Part shown: positions 10,335-19,750 of the stretch, piece by piece
How the letters are laid out: each line of letters begins with the position of its first letter
Numbering within the stretch: the stretch's first letter is position 1
Assembly (NCBI GenBank): GCA_019918135.1
Contig: WBZZ01001002.1
Location: forward strand, 139,001 to 203,000
Source of the DNA: Paulinella micropora
Lineage: Eukaryota > Cercozoa > Imbricatea > Euglyphida > Paulinellidae
Direction: 5' to 3'
DNA length: 64,000 nucleotides
The notes under the pieces: generated by a model
What the model saw: only the letters and a program-made list of their open reading frames with translations
Databases searched by the model: none
What the model was told of the DNA's origin: nothing
Position numbers and translations under genes: made by a program

Positions 10335-10572
10335 TTTGGCCCCCCCCCTTAAACCAAATGTTTTTAATTCTTGGCCCCCCCCTCATCTCGTTTCTTGTTT
10401 TTGAGAATGGGCAAGGCAAAAGGGGGGAGGGGCCACAAACGATCTCCCCTTCCCGCCCGCCGCGTTCCGTCAAAAAAAAAGAGCATCAAGGCAGGGCTCA
10501 AGAAATTATGATCTTATCTTTTTTTTCTCTCTCTTCCACCGACAGACTGTCGCCAAAAAAGGAAAACACGTT

Positions 10573-12742
10573 ATGGACAGCCGCGCCGTGCGGCACTTTG
10601 TGAGCAAGTACGGCAGTCGCGAAGCAGTCGCGCAGGTTGACCACGCGAGTCTGTGCGTGCGCGAGGGCGGGCTGTTCTGCCGCACTGAAGGTGAGGAATG
10701 GCAGCCCGCGTGCGAGCTGTGCTTTGTGCGCCGCGGCCGTGTCTGTGTAGCAGACTCACGCCGCTTGCATTTCAGGCTTTGCACCGCTCACACGCGCAAG
10801 GACCCCGCCCGCCCAAAAAAGAAGCGCCGGCTAGAGGAAAGTGACAGCAGCAGCCAGAAGCGCCAGCGACCAAACAATAGCCAGAGCAGCAAAACGGCCG
10901 CCAAGTCGTCCGCAATTTCGCTATGGTTCGAGCGCCTGGCAAATGCGGAGGTGTTTGTGGAAAAGAGGCCGGGCGTCCGGATGCTGCAGCAGTACGGCGC
11001 GGCCTTTAAAGTCGTAGACGGTGAAAAGCTTGTGTTCAAGGAGTGGAGAGCTGGACAGGAAACCGCGGATCGGCCGGCTTGCGAAATTTGCTACGAGAAC
11101 GAAAACCTCGCGACAGTGGCGACAATTTCCAGAGACCGTGAGTGGCCGACGCTCTGTGCACGGCACGGCTCCGCTTCAGTAGCCAACAAAAAAGCAAAGC
11201 GGGATACTGCCAGGGAGGCTAAGCCACAAGAAAAGACAGAGAAGCCGCAACGGCAGCAGCAGCCAAGAGCCACAGTACCAGAACAGCTTCTGACTCATCA
11301 ACAGGGCGGGCGAGACTACCAATTGCGAGTAAGTGCCGGTGGTGCTCTTTTCAGCCGGGCTAGCAAACAGTCGCACGGCTGGACACAATGGAAGCCCGCA
11401 TGTGCAAGTTGCTGGCAGAACGCCAAGACCGTCGCCAGAGGCGAAACATTGGACAGAAAACAACGGACAACACTTCAAGCTCTGTGCCAAGCACGCAAAG
11501 GAACGCGGCTGCCATCGGGTGCGTAGTCCATGCATCGACTGTCCGCCCGACATTGGCGCCAAGGAGGCTCACTTCCCTGACGAGACAGGACAGCCCCGGC
11601 GGCTGTGCGCAGAGCACGCTCGGGTTAGGGGTTCCTACGAAAAACAGAGCCCGTGCGTCGATTGTCCGCCCGGCATTAGTGTTAAGCGAGCAAGTTTTCC
11701 TGACGAGGAAGGCAAACTCAATCAGCTGTGCGCAGAACATGCGCGGCAAAGGGGCTCCTACCAAAAAAATAGACAGTGTGTCGATTGCCCGCCCGGCATT
11801 GACGCCAAGGATGCAAGCTTTCCTGACGAGAAAGGCAAGTCTCACCAGCTGTGCGCAGAGCACGCTCGGGTTAGGGGTTCCTACGAAAAACAGAGCCCGT
11901 GCGTCGATTGTCCGCCCGGTGCTGAAGCAAAAGAAGCAAGCTTTCCCGACGAGAAAAGCCAACGCAAACAGCTGTGCACCGAGCATGCGCGAGCAAGAGG
12001 TTCCTATAAAAAAATGCGACCATGCGTCGACTGTCCCCCCGACATTGGCGCCAAGCAAGCTAACTTTCCTGACGAGAAAGGCCAGCCCTGGCGACTGTGC
12101 GCAGAGCACGCTCGAACTAGGGGTTCCTACCAAAAAAGGAGTCTGTGCTTCGATTGTCCGCCCGGCGCCAAAGCAAAAGAGGCCAACTTTGCGGACGAGC
12201 AAGGGCGCCCCCGTCGCCTGTGTGCGGAGCACGCGTTCGTGCGCGGGTTGATTCCAAAGCCGGCCGTAGGCTGCTCGATCGCAGCATGCAGGCTGTGGGA
12301 CAGGCTAGAACAGGCGCTGGGCTGCCAGATCCAGCACAAACACTTTGTGAACGGTGCCACCATGCCAAAAGGAGCAGAGGCGCGAGTCCCTGGCACGAGG
12401 CTGTTGCTGGACGGCTACGACGCGGCCACCAATTGCGTGTATGAGTTCCACGGCAATGCATACCACTGCTTCCCGCCCGGACATTCAAAGTACGCCGAGG
12501 GCCGGTCAAGTGCCGTGGGCGGGCGCCGGAATCGACAATTGTACCGAGAAACGATGGCCCGTATGTACTTCATCCGACAGAAAATGCCGACGGGTTGCCG
12601 GGTACTTTACGCGTGGGAGCACGAGTACGAGAAGATTAAGAACAAGCCGCTGGCTAGTGCGGCGTCGATCTTGCACGAGCTGCCGCCGGGCGATGACTAT
12701 GAGGAGGACGACTGCTTTGATGAAGAAGATAAAGTACCTTGA
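10573..12742 (+). CDS. EsV-1-7-type zinc-finger array fused to a restriction-like endonuclease domain
   Basis: The ATG at 10573 begins MDSRAVRHFVSKYGS. The N-terminal part holds divergent Cys/His modules (PACELCFVRRG then LCTAH; PACEICYEN then LCARH) separated by a Lys/Ser-rich linker. Six near-identical 41-residue units follow (11531-12268), each C-x2-C-x21-C-x2-H-x12, with consensus CVDCPPG..AK.ASFPDE then LCAEHAR.RGSY. Cys/Cys/Cys/His spacing with an x12 linker is the hallmark of EsV-1-7 repeats of brown algae and their viruses. The C-terminal region carries LLLDGYDAATNCVYEFHGNAYH and RQLYRETMARMYFI, resembling Vsr/PD-(D/E)XK-fold endonucleases (the Asp and the Glu of YEFHG as likely metal ligands). 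The tail is acidic (DDYEEDDCFDEEDKVP). A DNA-targeting nuclease is the likely role. The locus looks broken about once. Confidence 0.75.
11531..12268 (+). repeat. Six tandem 123-bp coding repeats (EsV-1-7 units)
   Basis: The unit is 41 codons long. Units 1 and 3 share long stretches of identical DNA (for example cgctcggg ttaggggttcc), so recent duplication or gene conversion within the array is likely. Confidence 0.8.
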
Positions 12743-13444
12743 ATCGCAGTTCTAAAAATTAAATGTAAAAAATATTTGGTACTATTTTTTTAATTAGAAA
12801 AAAAAAAAAAGCACACGATTGAAACACACTACAAAACCAACAGAAAAGATTTGAAGAAAAAATAATCAGTAGAAATTAGCACAATGGCTACTTCCGTTGG
12901 TGGTGCCACCACCACCGACCACAAAACAGTTTTTTTCTCTTAGCGGCTTTGGCTTTTTGCGCGATGGTCTGGCAAAAAGAAAAAAGCTGAGCCAAGGCGG
13001 GCGGGAAAGTGAAATTTTCTTTAAGATGTATAAGCAGGCCCCCCCCCCTCCCTCTCTCCCTAGTTTCAACGGCCCCCCCCAGAGCGATGATGGCTTCTTT
13101 GGCTACCATTGCTTTTTTTCAGTGTTAATTGATGTGCTGGCGAGAGAAAAGATTATGCCTGAATTTCCCCCGCCCGCCGGCGTTCGCTCATCAGGTTTTG
13201 TCTTTGCCTAAGATGCAACTGCGTTGGTGTGGGGGCGTGATAGGGAGGCGGGGACCTTCCAAAGAAAAAGAATTGGGGGAGGGGGGCCGTCGAACAGAAG
13301 CCGCGGGTCCCCCTCTCCCTCTGATTGAATTGTATTCATCCTCCTCCTCTCCCCCGGTTCGTCGTCCCCCCTCCCGTTGCAAAAACAAAAAAAAACTGGA
13401 TTTTAATGATGATGAGCTGTACACCATTGTCTGGCGCTGTCTGT
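12743..13444. other. Intergenic region without a supported gene
   Basis: A/T-rich sequence downstream of the nuclease locus (12750-12880) gives way to C-rich tracts. The open frames here are homopolymer-driven. The last 60 bases (from about 13390) resemble the 3' flank of the F-box-related fragment at 25847, so the duplicated block extends beyond the coding fragment. Confidence 0.5.
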
Positions 13445-13798
13445 CTATTTCAACATTTCGCAGTCTGCACAGAATCGCTGGCCATCCCGGTAGACCCAGT
13501 GTTGGGTGACAACCCCCGCCACCCCTTTCTCGAGCAGTTCCCTCCAGGACAGACTGTTCTTGGACGTTCTGAACGTATTCTGCTTCATCAACGAGCTGGC
13601 GGACCCGGATTTCTGCCGGGTCTCAAGGCCCGGCGAAGCAGAGCCAGGGAGGGGGGACAGTCTACCGTTGCCGGAGGAGAGTGTGGAGCAACCCGCGACG
13701 TCTGGCGAAGGGGCGCAGGAAAAAGAAAGGGGAGGACCCCCGGACCGTCCCGAGCCCGCTACAGTAGCGGCGGGCTGGGCTTCGGTGCAAGGCAACAA
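13445..13798 (-). pseudogene. C-terminal fragment of the F-box-associated family
   Basis: There is no ATG start. The end of the frame (LSWRELLEKGVAG, QHWVYRDGQRFCADCEMLK) matches the end of the fragment at 25847-26284 (FTWTDLLQKGVTG, PHWVYRDGERFCLHCTEL), and the DNA is recognisably similar as well. The upstream half has no match. An opposing open frame at 13506-13814, ending KRRKL, is an alternative reading. A remnant of a dispersed paralogue is the best explanation. Confidence 0.5.
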
Positions 13799-14281
13799 GA
13801 GACGTAAGCTTTAACAGGACAGGCCCAGCTGCCGCGGAAACGTTTGTTTTATTAAAAAGCAGTATTTTTGTTTATGGTATTGCCAGGGATGCTGAGGGAA
13901 GCCGACGGCATGAAAAAGCAGAGAAACGCCCTCCCCCCCAAAAAACGTGCGTGCCGCAATTTGCGGCATTCTTTACGTTTGTCGCGAAATTCACCGGAAA
14001 ACCTATGAAGTGAAAATTTTTTGGCCAAGGAGTCCAAGAAATTTTTGGGGGGAAACACAGGCAAAAGGTCCAAGAAATTTCTTTTTCCGCCCACCCCCGT
14101 TTCCCCAAAAGAATTCTTGAGAACATTTTTCGTTCCCCCTCTCCCCCTTCCCCCAAAAAAACTTGCGCAGCAATTTTGCGCTCTCTTTCCAAGTCCCCTT
14201 TCCTGCGCCGACAGACTCCAAAACTTTCTTGCATCCACGAAGACCAACAAAACAAAAGCAGCCCCCCCCCCCCCGGTGGAC
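13799..14281. other. Intergenic region with palindromic element and C-run leader
   Basis: It contains copy 3 of the dispersed palindromic repeat, repeated ccaagaaattttt-like blocks (14030-14080) and a 15-base C run just before the start codon at 14282. No gene is supported. Confidence 0.55.
13952..13998 (+). repeat. Dispersed palindromic element, copy 3
   Basis: The perfect palindrome tgccgcaatttgcggca (8-bp arms around one base) is followed after about 15 bases by gtcgcgaaattcaccgg. This is the best-preserved copy. Confidence 0.65.
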
Positions 14282-15591
14282 ATGACCAGCTCTTGGGAAG
14301 TTGCTTCTTCCTACGAGCCTGAAAAAAATGAAGACCCCGGGCCCTTGTTTGTCATTGGGTCCGGACACCTGTCTAGAGATTTCAGGGCAAGGGTCTCGAG
14401 CATGATGAAAGAGCAAGCTAAAACGCCCTCCTCGGCCCCCTCCCGCCCCGAGAAAAAAAGTAGGGTCTGTTCCAAGAGCAGATGGCCCAAGGCTCCTCCG
14501 CCTAATTTCATCTCGACCAAGCTGGTCTCTCTGAACAAGGCCGCTATGACAGCGGCCATTAAGGCGCAGGCGGCCTACAACGTGGAGGCAGTGCGAGGGG
14601 CTATGCTTGCCGTCGGATCAGACCGAGCGCGGTTTGATATGCGCGTCTGGGAGCCTACGACTACGATCAAGATGGTTGCCTTGTTTATGTTTGTAGTGGG
14701 GCTCAACGTGTCGAGGATCAGTTCACGGTGCACGGGGCCTAAGGAGCGCGGTCGAGCCTGGCAGTGCCAATGTCGTTTCAGAAACAATATCTTGGGGCGG
14801 ACCCTGAGCGCTTATCAGTACGCACCCTGCAACTTTTCGTCCATCCCACGTAGGGGTCTGTGCGACTTTGGCTGCTTCTTGGAGGTGCTGTGGAGGAATG
14901 GAGACACCGTCCAAAAATCGCTCGAGCCACTCTTCGAGGACCTGGCCGACCAAGAGGTCAGGCGCAGGCACGAGGAGCTAAGCTCCGATTGTTCGTTAGC
15001 GATGTTTGTGCTGGGAGTCGGGCGCTTGGATCCGGTGTGGCTGTGGTGTGATAACCGGTTCCTGCTGGCGCAGGTAGAGTCCGTGGAAAAGCAAACCTCG
15101 CGTCACGAAGTGGCCCTGCAACTGCGAATTCTCACCGCAAACGAGAAAGAGGGGACCGCGCGTATGTCATGGGGGACAGGGCCAAGCTAGAAAAAGGCTG
15201 TGTGACAGCTTCGGTGCCGGACTGTCTACTAGTAGCGCCCACGCTGCGGGCAACAGGGCTCTCTTACGTCGTGCGTTCCCTGGTAGTGCGCGCCAACTAC
15301 GACGGGGCGCCACATTTGGCCGCTGCTCGTGGGGAGTGGGCCGAGCACTTCACACAGATCTTTGACTTGGCAGAGCCCTTACCGCCCGAGGAAAAGAAAC
15401 CACTGGACGGTGTGCTTTGCGTTTTGCAGCAGCCCTTCCATAGGCTTTTCCGCACGTACATTGACCCCCACATCCGTGTGGTCTGCCCGGGCTGGCCCGC
15501 CGCGCTCTCAGTGGTCGTAGGCTCCAACTACCTCGCGGGGGGACTCCACAGGACGGAAGAACTGCCCACGGTCGAGGGGCCGAACGTGTGA
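14282..15591 (+). CDS. Hypothetical protein(s), one broken gene or two overlapping ones
   Basis: The ATG at 14282 follows a C run and starts MTSSWEVASSYEPEKNEDPGP. A disordered, Lys/Pro-rich head (SRPEKKSRVCSKSRWPKAPPP) precedes a globular region with a hydrophobic strand (IKMVALFMFVVGLNVSRI) and a Cys-rich segment (CTGPKERGRAWQCQCRFRNN). The distal part (GWPAALSVVVGSNYLAGGL) is equally protein-like. The whole may be one gene broken about once, or two genes with overlapping ends. No family is recognised. Confidence 0.6.
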
Positions 15592-15932
15592 GGAAAAAGC
15601 GTCGCCCTCCAAGAGTTTCAAAAAAAACCCAGGACATTTCGGCAATGGCAATTGTCCAAGAAAATTTTTCGGGAAACACCGGCGGGCTGGGGGGGACCCC
15701 CGCCCGCCCGCCTTCCCCTAAAAATTTTCTTACGCTAATTTTCAAGGGCCGGACATTGCGTACCGCGCTCTCGGCCCCCCCTTCTTTGAAAATTCCTCAG
15801 GACATTTGAGGAGGGGGAAGGGCCTTGGCAAACGACATCGTGCCGCCGAACGTCACGGGCAGGTGGGGTGGGGTGGGGGGGGGGGGGCCGCGTCCGCCTT
15901 GCCACACCCCCAAAAAAAGGTGTGTGTGGGTG
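15592..15932. other. Intergenic spacer with related A/T blocks
   Basis: It holds short blocks (ggacatttcggcaatgg, ccaagaaaatttttcgggaaac) reminiscent of the dispersed palindromic element, then G/C runs. No gene is supported. Confidence 0.5.
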
Positions 15933-16646
15933 ATGCAAACAAATCTGCAAACGGTCTCGCAGCTTGGGATGGCTGAGGATGCACCAGAGCGGGGCCCGCT
16001 GGCGTCGTGGCCAACTGTCGGCGCCGAACGGCTCGTCACGGTGCAGGAAGCGCTCGCGGTGAACACAGGGTACTGCCCGCAGTGCAACCAGACGCTAGTC
16101 GTGGGGCGGGTGCAAACCTGTACCGTTTGTGCGGCGGAGCGGGAACGCCACCAAGCACGGTTGGCTCAGGAAGAGGAAGGCCTCCGAACCGCGTTGGCCG
16201 AAGAAGAGGCGCAGAGGGTCGAACTAGTACTGGCGCAGGACTGTGCAGAGCCGGCGGCTTGCGGGGAAACAATCGACGACTGGTGGGGCAAGGCGGCAAC
16301 CAGGCAAGTGCAGTGTGCGGCGTGTACGGGCGCCAGCATCGTGGGCCGGGACGACATGGGGCTTTGTCGGCAATGCCGCAGGCGCCGGCTTTACCTGTGC
16401 CCCAAGCCAGCATGCGTGGCCCAGGCCTGCTTTGACTGCGGGTTCAGCACACGACCACACGTGTACCTCTCGCGATGCCAGAACGGCTGCGTTGCCAGAC
16501 AAGACGAAGGGTTCGTGCCGCGCCAAGAAAAACCAAGGAAGGCGACCACTGTGGCTCAACGCCGCAGTGGCAAAAAACCTGCCCAAAAAAGGCGGCACTG
16601 TCCGCACAACACCCGCACTGGAAAAAAAACCTTCAGCCCCAGCTGA
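15933..16646 (+). CDS. Cys-rich protein, short relative of the CoiA-like nuclease at 49-51 kb
   Basis: The 237-residue product starts MQTNLQTVSQLGMAEDAPERGP. Its first 50 residues align with the start of the gene at 49211-50908 (LASW, then ERLVTVQEALA, then YCPQCNQ), which supports this ATG. It then passes directly to a Glu-rich helical segment (RLAQEEEGLRTALAEEEAQR) like one lying near the end of that paralogue, so it lacks both nuclease domains. Its own C-terminal part is a dense Cys cluster (CAACTGASIVG, GLCRQCRRRRLYLCPKPAC, CFDCGF), probably two zinc sites, with a basic tail. It may be a DNA- or protein-binding offshoot of the nuclease gene. Confidence 0.65.
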   Translation: MQTNLQTVSQLGMAEDAPERGPLASWPTVGAERLVTVQEALAVNTGYCPQCNQTLVVGRVQTCTVCAAERERHQARLAQEEEGLRTALAEEEAQRVELVLAQDCAEPAACGETIDDWWGKAATRQVQCAACTGASIVGRDDMGLCRQCRRRRLYLCPKPACVAQACFDCGFSTRPHVYLSRCQNGCVARQDEGFVPRQEKPRKATTVAQRRSGKKPAQKRRHCPHNTRTGKKTFSPS

Positions 16647-16962
16647 CTAAATTTCTGGGACAGCCGCGGCAGCAAGAGGAGGCCTAGTGTGCCAGTGAGA
16701 AAAAACGGTGACCATAGCTCAAGGAACGGGAGGGGGTGTGGCCATGTCTTTTTTTAGTAAATGTCTTTCTTTAGCACCGGTCTTTTCGAGAGCACTGGGT
16801 TGATAATTGCACTAGCGGAAGTTTCACCGGAAAATTGCGACATTTCCAACGTTTGTCTTGAAATTCACCGACGGGACAGAAGAAACCGTGTCAGGCGCGT
16901 GTGCGTGACGGGCCCGTAGCTATCCAAGAGTTTCAACACCCACACAAACAAGATTCTTTGAT
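16647..16962. other. Intergenic spacer with palindromic-element relative
   Basis: No gene is supported. Copy 4 of the dispersed element lies in the middle, and an AATAAA lies at 16965-16970. Confidence 0.5.
16813..16871 (+). repeat. Dispersed palindromic element, copy 4 (diverged)
   Basis: It reads gcggaagtttcaccgg, attgcgacatttccaac, then gtttgtcttgaaattcaccg. The last block matches copy 3 with two differences. Confidence 0.5.
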
Positions 16963-17130
16963 TTAATAAAAGCTTTTTTTTCCCGAGCCCGGGCTTCGAA
17001 GATCGCGTATTGAAATGAGTTCAAAGATGAGATCTTCAATCTGTTGCAGCGTTACGACGCTTAAATATTTGAGCTGCAACAGAGTAAAGAACACAAAGTA
17101 CCGTGCCAACAGACCTCCCCTAGCTGCCAT
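16963..17130 (-). CDS. Possible small protein (55 residues)
   Basis: From the ATG at 17130 the product reads MAARGGLLARYFVFFTLLQLKYL and then an Ile/Leu-rich helix (QQIEDLIFELISIRDLRS). It lies just downstream of the Kelch gene on the same strand. It could be a small helical protein or chance; there is no family match. Confidence 0.3.
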   Translation of the reverse strand: MAARGGLLARYFVFFTLLQLKYLSVVTLQQIEDLIFELISIRDLRSPGSGKKSFY

Positions 17131-17218
17131 CGCCGGCTCTGCTTTAATTTTTCTTTTAATCAGAGGGAACAGAAAGGGTCGATTTCCGTCCAAGCGCAAA
17201 ACGGACCAGCAAGGAATG

Positions 17219-18708
17219 TCAGCCCAACGCAACCGCGCAGGCGGCCCCGCTTAAGAACGCAGGCATATTGGTGACAAAAGTCCAGGCATTCCGGCGCTCG
17301 TCGTAGCGCTCGACAGAGGCGAGCGCTTTCCCTTTGCGATCGTAGCCGCCCAGCACATACAGTTCGTTGTCGAGCACGGCCGCGGCCGAGCCCCCGCGCT
17401 CCTGAAGCAGCGGCGCGACTTCCTTCCAGACGTTCAGGGCCGGGTCATAGCGCTCGACGGAAGCTAGCACCTGATCCAGCGCGTTCCGGCCGCCAAGGGC
17501 GTAAAGTTTGCGGTTGAGCACGGCACACCCGCAGCCCCACCTCGCGACCCGCAGGCGCGCCACCTCGGACCACGGGCCCCCGGGGCTGCAGCGTTCCGCA
17601 TAGGCCAGGGCCCTGCTTGTGTTGCCCCTGCCCCCAAAGACGTATAACCTCTCGTCCAGCACGCCGCCGCCTGCAAACTGCCGGGCCCTGATCATAGACG
17701 GAGGCTCGGACCAAGCCAGCGTAGTCGTGTCCAAGACCGCGACGCGTGCCAGATTCTGCGTGTCGCCCGAGCCGCCGAGCAGAAAGATGCGGGTGTCGAG
17801 CGCCAGGGCCAGCACGCCGAAGCAGGGCTGCGGCAGCGGCGGCAGTCGCTCCCACTTCGCGTCCGATTGCGAGAGGTCTAGGCGCTCGACGTCTTTCAGG
17901 CCGCGCCCGCCGTCGACCCCCCCGATCGCGTACAGACATTTGCCTACGGCCGTGCCGGCGAAATGTGTGCGGGGCTTGCGGAGCTCGCCGCGTCGCGTCC
18001 AGCGGTTTTGCCCGGCGTCGTAGCAGAACGTGTGCCCCAGGCCCCGGCGAATGGTCGCGGCGGAGCCGCCAAACACGTACAGACAATCGGAGCGGGCCGG
18101 GACTCGCGTCTTTCCCTCGAACTCCAAGATGGCTGGCGCACCACGGAGAGCTCTATGAGACAATTTTCGCGTTCTACGTCCGCTTCTACTTCCAGCGTCT
18201 CACGTGAAGATTGTTCTTGCAGCTCTGCCTTGTGCTTGCCGATCATTTGGCGGACGCAGTACAGTTGGTCGCTGAGCTCCTTTTGCTCTGAGCTCTGTTC
18301 CATGCGCAGGCACAGCGCCGCGCTCTCGGCCTCCAGGGCTTCTATGTCTTGCCTGCGCTTGGCATTTGTAGCAGTCAGCTGCTGCCGGGCCTCCGAAATT
18401 GCGCGGGGCAATTCTTGCCACTTGGTGCGCGTGCCTAACAGCCAGAGGTTAATCTCGCCGACCGAGAGTCGTCGGTCCAGGAGGAACGTAGTTGATTCGT
18501 CGGCCAAACCGTCGCCGAAGCGGCCGGTCTGCAGCAACTGTAGCTTCGACACCGTGTCCAACAGGGTCTGGTACAGCTCCACGGCGGTCTTGTTCACGAC
18601 AACGGGCTCGGTGGCCGCCGTATCGTCCACGCCATCGTTGTCGAGCCCGCGACATTGGCGGGACCAGGCTAAGGTTTGGGCCAGCCTTCTTTTCCTTCTG
18701 GTCTGCAT
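17219..18708 (-). CDS. Coiled-coil / Kelch-repeat protein
   Basis: The ATG at 18708 begins MQTRRKRRLAQTLAWSRQ. The first half is helical with a probable coiled coil (RRQDIEALEAESAALCLRM, EQKELSDQLYCVRQMIGKH). The second half encodes about six Kelch repeats with the GG pair and spaced Tyr/Trp (LYVFGGSAAT, LYAIGGVDGG, IFLLGGSGDT, LYVFGGRGNT, LYALGGRNAL, LYVLGGYDRK), which fold as a beta-propeller for protein binding. Such proteins often serve as adaptors of cullin ligases, although no BTB domain is seen here. The locus looks broken about once. Confidence 0.75.
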
Positions 18709-19465
18709 TTTATCGGGGCGGTCGGCGGTAGCGAACGACAGAGAAGACAAAGAGAGGGGTAGGGCTTGTGCGCTCTTTTTCTGTTTCTCCTCTGTTTCTG
18801 CACCGGCTGGCTCGCCCCCCTTTTCTCTCTCTCCATTTCCGTCACACTTCCCCCGAACAAGAGCCCGCCGCCTGGCGGCCCCCCCCCCCCCCCATCACCT
18901 CTCCATTTCCTTACAGCTTCGCGTTTCTGTCCGGCCCCCCTCCATTTCCCCTTTTTTTCGGTGGTTTGTGACGTCGTGTGGAAAACACCAGGGTGGATGC
19001 TGGCCAGCACGTGCGGCTATCCCATAGAAGAAAGAAACGCCTTTCGCTAACAAAAGGTCTCGTCTTTTTTTTGGGGTGTGGAGGGGGGGGGGGGAATAGA
19101 AACCGGGAGGGAGGGGGGGGGGGCCGCGAAAAGAACCCGACCGCCGGCCCCCCCCCCCTCACTACCAATTTTTTTTTCTTTGCGCTCCGGTTGGGGCTTC
19201 GTCTACCCCCCCCCCTTTTTTCCCACACCCCAAGAACAAGAAAAAAAGACCGCCGGCCCCCCCCCTCCTCCCGGTTTCTTCCCACCAGCGGAACCACTGA
19301 GCCAAAAAAAGAAACCACATTTCTCGCAGGTCGGCCCCCCCCCTACAGCTATTTTATCTCCGGCGCTTGCCTGCCAGCCTCCGTTTCCTCCAAAATTCTT
19401 CTCTCTCGCAACTGTGTTCTGATTTTCTTTTCTTTGTGCTTGCAGGTTTCTGCCCCCCCCCCCGA
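18709..19465. other. Long C-rich intergenic region
   Basis: It is dominated by C and G runs (18880-19340) with short A/T blocks. The open frames are Pro/Gly-rich and low-complexity. No gene is supported. Confidence 0.6.
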
Positions 19466-19630
19466 ATGGAGAAGCGAAGCTGGCACAGCCAGCGCCTGTT
19501 CCCAGACCTAGAGTACCAGAAGTTCAGCCTGCAAGCGGGACGGACGATTGATTTCGAATGCGGTTGTAGGCAAGACATCTTGCTCGGGAAAATGGTCTGG
19601 ACTTGCGTGTATCACCAGGAAATGTATTAA
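19466..19630 (+). CDS. Possible small protein (54 residues)
   Basis: The ATG at 19466 follows a 12-base C run, as at 14282 and 55942. The product begins MEKRSWHSQRLFPDLEYQKF and contains a CGC pair and two more Cys-like or aromatic positions (FECGCRQDILL, VWTCVYHQEMY). The composition is protein-like and not repetitive. No family is recognised. Confidence 0.4.
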   Translation: MEKRSWHSQRLFPDLEYQKFSLQAGRTIDFECGCRQDILLGKMVWTCVYHQEMY

Positions 19631-19750
19631 TTGTTCGACGGGTTTTTCTGGGGGAGGAGTGTTGTCTCCACTCCCTGCCCACACTCTCTATACTAGGAAT
19701 CTCTGCTTTGAGATTTCGAATCCGCTATTAAAATTCTGTAATGTCTAGAG

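Larger units (their letters stand above)
9689..10572. other. Long intergenic region with dispersed repeats
   Basis: Nothing here looks like a gene. It contains CA- and C-runs, an inverted pair of gcccgcccgagttcg-like segments around 10150-10210, and two copies of the dispersed palindromic element listed separately. The ORFs across it are low-complexity or antisense. Confidence 0.6.

Noticed and set aside
17963-19027. Plus-strand frame of 354 codons opposite the coiled-coil part of the Kelch gene
   Set aside because: Ser-rich antisense reading ending in C-run spacer; the minus strand carries coiled coil and Kelch repeats.
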